Source of the DNA: Prosthecobacter debontii
Lineage (GTDB): Bacteria; Verrucomicrobiota; Verrucomicrobiia; Verrucomicrobiales; Akkermansiaceae
Length of the DNA: 11,960 bases
Direction: 5' to 3'
NCBI GenBank assembly: GCA_945883455.1
Contig: CAMCXJ010000056.1
Coordinates: 1 to 11,960, forward strand
Made by a program: the position numbers and the translations under genes. Below the pieces are notes generated by a model. It saw only the letters and a list, made by a program, of their open reading frames with translations. It was not told where the DNA came from and did no database searches. How positions within the stretch are numbered: position 1 is the first letter of the stretch; each line of letters begins with the position of its first letter. Of this stretch, positions 1 to 5,269 are shown one piece after another.

Positions 1-1
1 A

Positions 2-1999
2 TCCGTAATAGAGCGCTATCCGAGCAGCGCGATCCGCTTCGAGGCTCACCTGCGTCTCGCCGATCATCTGTTAGAGGAGACCAAGGATTTCGACAAAGCG
101 CGGCTGCATTACGAAGCGGCGGCCGCCGAGGAGAACGAGGACGACGCCCTCCGTGCCCACGCCGTCCTCAGCACCGGGCGCTGCTTTTACGAGGCGGGGA
201 ATTACGGGAAATGTTTCACCATCATGCGGGATGTCATCGAGCGTTTCCCCACTGCGCCGGAGGTCAATGAGGCCTACCACTACATCGGCCTCGGCCACTT
301 CAAGCTCGGCCATTACAGCCGCGCGATCGAGGCCTTGGAAAAGGTCGGCACCGCCCTTTCCTCCGAGGACACGAAATCGGAAAAGGCCGAGGCGGGGAAA
401 CGGCTCTATGTGAAACTCGACGACCGGGATTTCGCCATCATCGAACCGGGCACTCAGATCAAAGTCACCTGCGTCACGAAAAGCGGCGACAGTGAAACCG
501 TCCTCTGCGATCCCGTCGGCCGCCACCCGCGCCTGGCACTTGGCAGCATCCCCACCCAATCGGGAACCGCTACGCCGGACAACGGCCTCCTCGAAGTCCG
601 TGGCGGCGATGTCGTCACGATCACCTACACGGACGCGCACACCGCCTCGAAAGATTTCGACCGGAAGCTCATCAGGGAAGTGCGCGTCGTGGGCAACGGT
701 TTCGCGCGCATCACCGACGGCTCCTTCCAGCAGGACTTGCCGGCGGCGGTGATCGGGAAACCGCTCCATCTCCAGGTGACCGATGCCGACCGCGACACCA
801 GCGCCGGGTCGGATTCGCTGGAGGCCGTGGTTCAGGTTTTCCGGCAGAAGACCGACGAGGAGATCGATGACGAGGTCGCGAGCGGCGTGGCCAGCGGCGA
901 ACTTACCGAAGGGCCCGAGGGCGAGGACATGAAATCGCAGATCGACCCCATGCTCCTGCTCCGCAGCGTGACGGTCGCGCTGAAAGAGGCGGAGCAGGCA
1001 GGAGTTTTCCGCAGCGCGATCCCGTTGCTCAGCGGCACGGAGGAAAACGCGCTCACCGGCGAGCCCGGCCAGACCCTACGCCTCGTTTACCGCGACGACC
1101 TCAACCTTTCCGAAGGCACGCTCGTCCGCACCGCCGAGGCGCGCATCATCGAGGGAAACCTGGGCGAGATGCGGGTCACGCAAACGGACATCGCCGATGC
1201 CGATCTGCGCCTGAAAACCCAGCTCCGTACAGCCTCCGCCCTCACCGAGGTCGGCAACCATTACAAGGAATTCGGCCTCAACGCGAAGGCCGACCTGAAA
1301 TACACGGAGGCGCTCGATGTCTGTGAGGATCTCCTCGCAGAGTCGCAAAAAATCGGCGGCAAGCTGCTGGAGGAAACCTACGTGCAGCTCTGGCGCATCT
1401 ACTTCGCCATGGATCAGCTCGATCTAGCGCTCGGCATGAGCCGCAAGCTGCTCGCCGAGTTTCCCTCCAGCGCGTTCGTCGATGAGGCGATGCTGCAGCA
1501 GGCGAACGTCGAGCGGAAGCGGGAGAATTTCACGCGAGCGATCAACCTCTACGCGAGCGTTGCCAAGATCCCCAACAGCCCCCTGCGCGGCGAGGCGCAG
1601 TTTCAGATCGGCGATTGCTACGAGGCGATGGCGCTTAAAGCCACGGGCGGCGAGGCACCGAGGCTTTTCGAGAACGCCTTCACCGCCTACCAGCAGGTTT
1701 ATGAGAATTTCCCCGACTCCGGCCGGGTCGGCGACGCGGTGGCGAAGATGGCCGCGTTCTACTACCAGAAGGAGGACTACGCGCGCGCCGTGGATGTCTT
1801 CGAGAACGTCCTCGCCGATCATCCGGACGCGAATTTCCTAGATGTGATCCTCTTCAACTACGGCCGCTGCCTCTACAAACTCGACCGTAAACCCGAGGCG
1901 CGGAAAAAATTCCAACAGCTCATCGACGACTACCCGGAAAGCGAGATTTCCCCCGAGGCGAACAAGATCGTCGAAGCCCTAACCCAAGCAGGATTTTGA
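2..1999 (+). CDS. Large TPR / beta-sandwich protein, C-terminal 665 residues (gene 1, 5' end outside window)
   Basis: The frame is open from the first complete codon at base 2 to the TGA at 1997-1999; the start lies upstream, so the ATG at 224 is internal. Order of parts: TPR-type helices to about base 360 (YEAGNYGKCFTIMRDVIERFP, then the LGHFKLGHYSRAIEALEKV unit); a beta-sandwich module opening with LDDRDFAI (about 416) and closing with the GGDVVTITYTD strand (about 604-635); a second opening with VTDADRDTSAGSD (about 776) and closing with TLRLVYRDDLN (about 1075-1105), split by an acidic linker (about 850-935); then TPRs to the end (KEDYARAVDVFENVLADHP, RKPEARKKFQQLIDDYPES). TPR arrays usually scaffold protein-protein contacts. 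An envelope location is inferred from the signal peptide of its paralogue at 5266. The last 228 bp occur again at 3632-3859, so the present C-terminus may be a replacement. Precise function unknown. Confidence 0.9.
   Translation, partial: SVIERYPSSAIRFEAHLRLADHLLEETKDFDKARLHYEAAAAEENEDDALRAHAVLSTGRCFYEAGNYGKCFTIMRDVIERFPTAPEVNEAYHYIGLGHFKLGHYSRAIEALEKVGTALSSEDTKSEKAEAGKRLYVKLDDRDFAIIEPGTQIKVTCVTKSGDSETVLCDPVGRHPRLALGSIPTQSGTATPDNGLLEVRGGDVVTITYTDAHTASKDFDRKLIREVRVVGNGFARITDGSFQQDLPAAVIGKPLHLQVTDADRDTSAGSDSLEAVVQVFRQKTDEEIDDEVASGVASGELTEGPEGEDMKSQIDPMLLLRSVTVALKEAEQAGVFRSAIPLLSGTEENALTGEPGQTLRLVYRDDLNLSEGTLVRTAEARIIEGNLGEMRVTQTDIADADLRLKTQLRTASALTEVGNHYKEFGLNAKADLKYTEALDVCEDLLAESQKIGGKLLEETYVQLWRIYFAMDQLDLALGMSRKLLAEFPSSAFVDEAMLQQANVERKRENFTRAINLYASVAKIPNSPLRGEAQFQIGDCYEAMALKATGGEAPRLFENAFTAYQQVYENFPDSGRVGDAVAKMAAFYYQKEDYARAVDVFENVLADHPDANFLDVILFNYGRCLYKLDRKPEARKKFQQLIDDYPESEISPEANKIVEALTQAGF
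1772..1999 (+). repeat. Direct repeat copy 1: 3' end of gene 1
   Basis: This 228-bp stretch is repeated in the same orientation at 3632-3859. The copies differ at six bases: 1779 A/G, 1840 A/G, 1888 T/C, 1909 A/G, 1978 C/A and 1981 A/C. Homology starts abruptly (1771 G versus 3631 T) and ends exactly with the stop codon TGA. Here it forms the in-frame C-terminal 75 codons and stop of gene 1. The two copies bracket the AbiE pair. Confidence 0.97.
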
Positions 2000-2905
2000 T
2001 CATGCGTTCTCTGAAGACTCGACCCAGCCGGTGTCGGGTTGCCAGGTTATCGAACGGTGACTCGGATGCCGACTGAACACGGGCAAAAGAAAACCACGGA
2101 TGCGTGCGATGACCTGATCGAGCTGCCTCGCCTCCAACCGATTTTTCCGGAGAAATGCGTTCCATTGAATCTGCTTCCCTGCGTCCGAAGAAAACGCTTC
2201 CGTCAACGCGAACGGCACTTCCAATGGAAGCTCTGTCTGGCGGTTCTCGAAGGTACGGATGATGGCATTTTGAAGGGTTTCAAAATCAAAAATCCTATGC
2301 CGAGCCAACCAATCCAAATCATAGAAATCCTTCATCCGGCTGTTACCGATATCGAGCTGAACGGCGGCTTCGAGTTTCTCCGCAATCACGGTTTCCGGGG
2401 GATATGTTCTGAGCTTCGCCGCAGGATAGCCGAGCAGTTCGTGCCAAATGTGCTCCTCGGGGCCGGGAGTTACGGCATCCCCGAATCCGATATCGATTTG
2501 AATCCTGGCTCGCGCTCCAGCCAGCGACACCGGAACCAAAACCCGGATACCGCCATAGCGCTGGTCATCACGAATGGCGCTTGCGCTGGGTTCACCCCAA
2601 ATCAACCCGTCCTCTGGATCAGCAGGCACTCCTAGAATCTCGCGAAAAAAAGCCTCCATTGGCTCCAGCGCGGGATCGCCGTAACCAAGGAAATCGATGT
2701 CGCGGGTAGGTCGATGCGGATTCCGCTCCCACATGGTGAACAGTTGGGCTCCCTTGAGGATAAAACGATCCGCATGAGGGCACTTGCTGATACGAAAGAG
2801 AAGACGCCCTATGGCGAAGCGCTCGATCATGAAATCCAAGCCGACACCATCCGCCCGTCCCAAATCGGAAAGCCTTGCACGAACCGATGCTGCGACGTTT
2901 TTCAC
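2000..2905 (-). CDS. abiEii: AbiEii-family nucleotidyltransferase toxin of a type IV toxin-antitoxin pair
   Basis: The 301-residue protein matches the AbiEii/AbiGii nucleotidyltransferase family. LKGAQLF at 50-56 followed by RPTRDIDFLG at 65-74 gives the paired metal-binding acids (D69, D71) of the MNT fold; RIQIDIGFGD at 134-143 supplies the probable third acid (D138); EKLEA at 176-180 and RMKDFYDL at 190-197 are typical later motifs of this family. Known members are cytoplasmic toxins that arrest growth by nucleotide transfer, some of them onto tRNA, and are paired with AbiEi; the pair can act in phage abortive infection. The start is GTG at 2903-2905, inside the end of the antitoxin gene (overlap GTGA), with a good GGAGG seven bases upstream. 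The stop abuts the gene 1 stop tail to tail (TGATCA, 1997-2002). All key motifs are present, so the toxin looks intact. More AT-rich than the flanking TPR genes, which fits transfer. Confidence 0.88.
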   Translation of the reverse strand: MKNVAASVRARLSDLGRADGVGLDFMIERFAIGRLLFRISKCPHADRFILKGAQLFTMWERNPHRPTRDIDFLGYGDPALEPMEAFFREILGVPADPEDGLIWGEPSASAIRDDQRYGGIRVLVPVSLAGARARIQIDIGFGDAVTPGPEEHIWHELLGYPAAKLRTYPPETVIAEKLEAAVQLDIGNSRMKDFYDLDWLARHRIFDFETLQNAIIRTFENRQTELPLEVPFALTEAFSSDAGKQIQWNAFLRKNRLEARQLDQVIARIRGFLLPVFSRHPSHRSITWQPDTGWVESSENA

Positions 2906-3510
2906 AGCATCGCCTCCATGTATGGTTGCATTACACGCGATACCCGCATCAGCCGGCTGTAGTGATGAAGATCCCGCAGACTGCGCCGTTGGCCTTGCCG
3001 GTTTGTCATCCTTTCCCGAAGTGCTTCCAACGCCACCTCAAGACCGACCAAGCTACGATGTTTGAAGCAATCCACGATCGTGCGATCCACGGATGTGATC
3101 CGCACGTTTTGACCTCCAATCTGATGGGTCTCGACGCCTTCGGTGAAAGCCACGGCAAGACGACTACGGACAATACGCACAGGCGGCCATCGGAAGGTCG
3201 GCGTTGGAGTATTATTGGGAAGCTGAAGCCAAATCTCGCTCGCGCGATGTGATCCTATCCCGTGAAACGCGAGGGCGCTAAGCAAGACAATCACCCCCTT
3301 GGGCTGCCGCCGCGAAACCTCCACCAATTCGGAATTCGGAGCCTCCTCATCTGCCAACTGATACAGCCCATGCCCCACACGAATCAGAAATCCTTTTCGT
3401 GTCAGGCTGGTTAGCGCACTCGTATTCACCCCCGCCGCCAAAGCATCCTGCCGCTGGATCAGCGGAGAATGCTTGGAGATTCTTTTCAGACGGGCAAGTG
3501 AGTTGGGCAT
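2902..3510 (-). CDS. abiEi: AbiEi-family antitoxin / autorepressor
   Basis: The 202-residue protein starts with a winged-helix domain of the AbiEi type: RQDALAAGVNTSALTSLTRKG (about 20-40) followed by LIRVGHGLYQLAD (about 42-54), the helix-turn-helix plus wing seen in AbiEi antitoxins. A C-terminal domain follows (ALAFHGIG, then VRITSVDRTIVDCF), whose order also fits the family. Characterised AbiEi proteins neutralise AbiEii without a stable complex and repress their own promoter by binding inverted repeats. The gene precedes and overlaps the toxin by four bases, the usual antitoxin-first order with translational coupling. ATG at 3508-3510 was chosen because the conserved N-terminal helices follow directly; there is no strong Shine-Dalgarno before it. 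Family membership is strong; antiphage activity is inferred. Confidence 0.87.
   Translation of the reverse strand: MPNSLARLKRISKHSPLIQRQDALAAGVNTSALTSLTRKGFLIRVGHGLYQLADEEAPNSELVEVSRRQPKGVIVLLSALAFHGIGSHRASEIWLQLPNNTPTPTFRWPPVRIVRSRLAVAFTEGVETHQIGGQNVRITSVDRTIVDCFKHRSLVGLEVALEALRERMTNRQGQRRSLRDLHHYSRLMRVSRVMQPYMEAML
2913..2917 (-). promoter_or_regulatory. Ribosome binding site of the AbiEii toxin
   Basis: On the minus strand GGAGG lies seven bases before the GTG start at 2905, inside the last codons of the antitoxin. It supports GTG as the real start and suggests the toxin is translated by coupling to the antitoxin. Confidence 0.7.
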
Positions 3511-3631
3511 TTGGTCAGCGTTGTTAGTCTAGGACATTAGACTCTTAAGTCATAGACAATGGAAGGAAAATTTATAAAATCTGTATGACAGTCGATAAGA
3601 TCACTCCACGACCGTCAACTCATTGGTAATT
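3511..3631 (-). promoter_or_regulatory. AT-rich leader of the AbiE pair with inverted repeat (candidate promoter/operator)
   Basis: This 121-bp non-coding stretch is the most AT-rich part of the window and lies upstream of the AbiEi start. It contains an inverted repeat AGTCTA (3526-3531) and TAGACT (3538-3543) with a six-base spacer, followed by related half-sites (AGACT, AGTC and AGAC within 3539-3556). A minus-strand TATAAA (3571-3576) could be a -10 box. AbiEi proteins are known to bind inverted repeats in their promoter, so this is a plausible operator. The exact promoter is a guess. Confidence 0.4.
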
Positions 3632-3859
3632 GAGGACTGCGCGCGCGCCGTGGATGTCTTCGAGAACGTCCTCGCCGATCATCCGGACGCGAATTTCCTG
3701 GATGTGATCCTCTTCAACTACGGCCGCTGCCTCTACAAACTCGACCGCAAACCCGAGGCGCGGAAAAAGTTCCAACAGCTCATCGACGACTACCCGGAAA
3801 GCGAGATTTCCCCCGAGGCGAACAAGATCGTCGAAGCACTCACCCAAGCAGGATTTTGA
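3632..3859 (+). pseudogene. Displaced second copy of the gene 1 3' end (direct repeat copy 2)
   Basis: These 228 bp encode the same C-terminal 75 residues as 1772-1999, through the TGA at 3857-3859, but have no upstream gene body. Five of the six differences fall on third codon positions and are silent; the sixth changes Tyr to Cys at the left edge (3638-3640). The frame is open back to a possible TTG at 3623, so a 78-residue two-TPR peptide could be made, but there is no Shine-Dalgarno. I read it as the former 3' end of gene 1, cut off when the AbiE segment came in. The alternative is that it is the incoming copy; sequence alone does not settle which is native. Confidence 0.85.
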
Positions 3860-3871
3860 AAACCAAGGAGG

Positions 3872-3888
3872 GGCTGCCTCCGGCTGTC
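3872..3888. repeat. REP-like GC hairpin, copy 1
   Basis: GGCTGCC TCC GGCTGTC: two 7-base arms around TCC that can pair as an imperfect hairpin and also read as an imperfect direct repeat. The same unit recurs at 4784-4800 and, inverted, at 4843-4859. It lies 12 bases after the stop of the displaced gene 1 copy. Confidence 0.6.
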
Positions 3889-3901
3889 CCTATTCGCGGA
3901 T

Positions 3902-4146
3902 TCAGATTTGCAGCCAGTCCTCAAGGAGCAGCCCGGGAACCCTAGAGAATTCGTCGGTATTGTTCGTAACAAGGATACCACCAGCAGACCTCGTGATCGC
4001 GGCGATCCAGAGGTCGGGCTGACTGATCATAATACCTCCCTTTTCCAGCGTGGCGCGTATCTCAACGTAGTGTTCCAATGCCGCACATGGTTGGCACGTC
4101 CACGAAGGCAGGCGACAAAGATATTCGTGTCGATAAAGCGAACCAT
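3902..4146 (-). pseudogene. VapC-type PIN-domain toxin, broken by internal deletion and frameshift
   Basis: The minus strand starts at ATG (4144-4146) with MVRFIDTNIFVACLRGRANHV, the N-terminus of a PIN ribonuclease including its first catalytic acid (DTN). That frame stops soon after. From about 4105 a different frame continues with ALEHYVEIRATLEKGG, then QPDLWIAA (a later catalytic Asp) and LVTNNTDEFSRVPGLLLEDW, ending at TGA (3902-3904). This is the normal PIN C-terminus. The middle, which carries the second acid (a Glu in most VapC), is missing, and the two parts are out of frame. Intact relatives are about 130 residues; some 75 codons remain. The start abuts the stop of the antitoxin at 4147, so the two were one operon. 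The toxin is almost certainly dead. Confidence 0.82.
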
Positions 4147-4401
4147 TTACAATGCGGCATCAAGGGGTTCCACCGGCAGAGGAAACGATCGAGCCGGAGC
4201 GTCGAACGATGGGTCGCTGATGGAGCCGAAGGCAGCCATCCAATCCGGGGAGTATGCGGCGGCCGGACTCTCATCCGCATTGGCAGCAAGGCGGCTGAGT
4301 TGCTCCGTCGCCCAGTCAGGCAGCGGTTTGCGGTTGCGCGCTGCCAGAGCGTCAAGCCGCAGCTTCAGCCGATCATCAAGATTGAGGACGAGTGTGCTCA
4401 T
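4147..4401 (-). CDS. Ribbon-helix-helix antitoxin (VapB/FitA-like), partner toxin broken
   Basis: The 84-residue protein starts with STLVLNLDDRLKLRLDALA, a beta strand followed by a helix typical of Arc/CopG ribbon-helix-helix repressors, then a second helix (PDWATEQLSRLA) and a proline-rich, probably disordered C-terminal tail that would wrap the toxin. Its TAA is directly followed by the ATG of the PIN pseudogene. Such antitoxins bind their own promoter and block the VapC ribonuclease. The frame is intact although the toxin is not, so it may persist as a neutral leftover, an autorepressor or an anti-toxin against related modules. The codons for MAAFGS (about 4221-4238) resemble the island's GC-hairpin unit. 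No Shine-Dalgarno is visible before the ATG. Confidence 0.72.
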   Translation of the reverse strand: MSTLVLNLDDRLKLRLDALAARNRKPLPDWATEQLSRLAANADESPAAAYSPDWMAAFGSISDPSFDAPARSFPLPVEPLDAAL

Positions 4402-4465
4402 GGGGGAAGAGTAATGAAATCACTATGTTTATCAAGGATTGAAGCCGACTCTTTTCATCGTTAAG
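4402..4465. other. Short intergenic gap
   Basis: This AT-rich gap upstream of the antitoxin (minus strand) should hold its promoter. A minus-strand TTGATA near 4430 could be a -35 box, but no convincing -10 partner was found. Confidence 0.3.
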
Positions 4466-4549
4466 TTCCACTTGCTACTGGGCGCGGGATCGGCGGGCGG
4501 CAGCATGGACACGGCGAACATCCTCAAGCCCGCGCTGGCACCGGCGTGA
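4466..4549 (+). pseudogene. Fragment resembling ClpB/ClpC AAA+ ATPase
   Basis: The plus strand reads HLLLGAGSAGGSMDTANIL and then KPALA before a TGA at 4547-4549. This matches the stretch just after Walker B in the first ATPase domain of ClpC/ClpB chaperones, where FIDE is followed by H-x-[LI]-x-GAG, then a GA/GSMDA segment and N-[IM]-LKPALARGE. Only about 27 codons remain; the Walker A and B motifs and the rest of the protein are absent. It looks like debris carried in or left by recombination. The match rests on memory of the family, over a short span. Confidence 0.5.
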
Positions 4550-4560
4550 TCCGACCCGAA

Positions 4561-4821
4561 TCACTCCCCGCGCTCGCGTTCTGGGTATGCATGGAGGCGG
4601 GTGAGCTTGCTGATTTTATCCGCAACGTCCCAGGGGAGGAATAGCTTCACGTATTCGGCTCCCGTTTCATACAATAACCGGTCTTTGAAACGAGCCTTGA
4701 AGAAGGTCTGGAAATACTCCAGCAGGTTACGGAGGTCGAACAGACCGAGCACTCCCCTCTCCGAGCCCAATGTAAGATAGAGGGGCTGCCTCCGGCTGCC
4801 CGGCAACCCAAGCATCCCCAT
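4561..4821 (-). CDS. Hypothetical protein, possibly a gene fragment
   Basis: I do not recognise this 86-residue frame. From about residue 23 it reads like real protein: a helix with alternating aromatics (LRNLLEYFQTFFKARFKDRLL), then YETGAEYVKLFLPWDVADK and a charged end (PERERGE). The first 15 residues (LGLPGSRRQPL) are translated from a GC hairpin of the island's repeat family, so the ATG at 4819-4821 is doubtful and the original N-terminus may have been lost; a GTG within the VLGLFDL stretch is an alternative start. It has no partner gene and no clear Shine-Dalgarno. It may be the remaining C-terminal piece of a longer protein. No function is proposed. Confidence 0.35.
   Translation of the reverse strand: MGMLGLPGSRRQPLYLTLGSERGVLGLFDLRNLLEYFQTFFKARFKDRLLYETGAEYVKLFLPWDVADKISKLTRLHAYPERERGE
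4784..4800. repeat. REP-like GC hairpin, copy 2
   Basis: GGCTGCC TCC GGCTGCC: arms of seven bases that pair at six positions around a TCC loop. It is preceded by AGGG as at 3872, so the shared unit is about 18 bases (AGGGGCTGCCTCCGGCTG). It lies inside the 5' part of the hypothetical minus-strand ORF. Confidence 0.65.
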
Positions 4822-4919
4822 CCAATATCTGGCTCAATATCTGGCAGCCGAAGGCAGCCACTTCTTGTCGCTCCGCGAAAACACTGGAACATCACGCCAT
4901 TCACGCCATCATTTCACCT
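4822..4919. other. Intergenic stretch with a short tandem repeat
   Basis: CAATATCTGGC occurs twice (4823-4833 and 4835-4845) with a 12-base period, running into the inverted GC hairpin at 4843. The rest, up to the ATG at 4920, shows no clear promoter or Shine-Dalgarno. Confidence 0.5.
4843..4859. repeat. REP-like GC hairpin, copy 3 (inverted orientation)
   Basis: GGCAGCC GAA GGCAGCC is the reverse complement of the unit at 4784-4800 apart from one loop base (GGCTGCC TTC GGCTGCC when inverted). With that copy it forms a convergent pair about 42 bp apart, the arrangement often seen for bacterial REP elements. Confidence 0.62.
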
Positions 4920-5165
4920 ATGGATACACGGGTTCAAACCTACGCAGATCTCGAGAAAGAAGTCCTCCACTTTCCCTTGCCGGAACGTTCCCGGCTGGTA
5001 AGTCGCCTACTTGATAGCCTGGATGACGGCGAAGATGTGAGCGAAGAATGGCTGTCGGAAATCCAGCGCCGCTCGCGTAGCATTGACGATGGCATCGCGA
5101 TTCTTATCCCCCACGATCAAGTCATGGAAAACGCCAGGGATCGCATCCGCAACCTCCACATGTGA
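4920..5165 (+). CDS. Putative addiction-module antitoxin (Unstab_antitox family)
   Basis: The 81-residue protein has the hallmark order of the addiction-module component family: an N-terminal helix, PLPERSRLVSRLLDSLDD (about 19-36, family pattern LxxxERxxLaxxLLdSL), DVSEEWLSEIQRRSRSIDDG (about 39-58, pattern vseeWxxEIxrR) and a short IPHDQVMENARDRI tail (family pattern IPxxeV). Members are paired with RelE/ParE-fold toxins and probably neutralise them. A RelE-like start follows five bases after its stop, confirming the pairing, but that toxin is truncated, so the antitoxin is orphaned. ATG at 4920 gives the normal family length. The GC-hairpin copies lie just upstream. Confidence 0.78.
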   Translation: MDTRVQTYADLEKEVLHFPLPERSRLVSRLLDSLDDGEDVSEEWLSEIQRRSRSIDDGIAILIPHDQVMENARDRIRNLHM

Positions 5166-5170
5166 GTGGC

Positions 5171-5269
5171 ATGACGATCAACTGGGACGAGAATGCGGAA
5201 GCGAAATTCGTCGAAGCCGCCGACTATTATGAAAGGAAACACGAAGAGAAACGACATCATCCAGTATGA
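5171..5269 (+). pseudogene. RelE/ParE-family toxin, truncated after 32 codons
   Basis: ATG at 5171 opens MTINWDENAEAKFVEAADYYE, the first strand and helix of a RelE/ParE toxin (usual pattern: strand, then aexe-f-eAa-YYe). The reading ends at TGA (5267-5269) after KHEEKRHHPV, where a family member would continue for about 60 more residues including the catalytic or gyrase-contact C-terminus. The toxin is therefore inactive. Its last codons overlap the start of the giant TPR gene (ATG at 5266-5268; shared bases ATGA), so translation of the remnant may feed ribosomes into that gene. The deletion end point lies close to the gene 2 start. Confidence 0.75.

Noticed and set aside
71..769. Long minus-strand ORF opposite gene 1
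   Set aside because: Shadow of the high-GC TPR gene: rich in Arg, Gly, Val and Asp, no motif, and the plus strand is clearly coding.
2010..2040. Possible terminator hairpin after gene 1
   Set aside because: Only a 3-4 bp stem without a T-run, and it lies inside the toxin coding region.
2039..2635. 198-codon plus-strand ORF opposite the toxin
   Set aside because: It lies antisense to AbiEii, whose catalytic motifs and coupled start are convincing; the plus frame has no recognisable feature.
1772..3859. Composite transposon flanked by insertion sequences
   Set aside because: The flanking repeats are gene 1 coding sequence, with no transposase and no terminal inverted repeats.
4222..4236. Fourth GC-hairpin copy (GGAGCCGAAGGCAGCC region)
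   Set aside because: Only a partial match and inside an intact antitoxin frame encoding AAFGS, so it may be plain coding sequence; not listed as a separate repeat.
3908..4464. Plus-strand ORFs over the PIN/antitoxin region
   Set aside because: Low-complexity readings opposite a recognisable antitoxin and PIN remnant.
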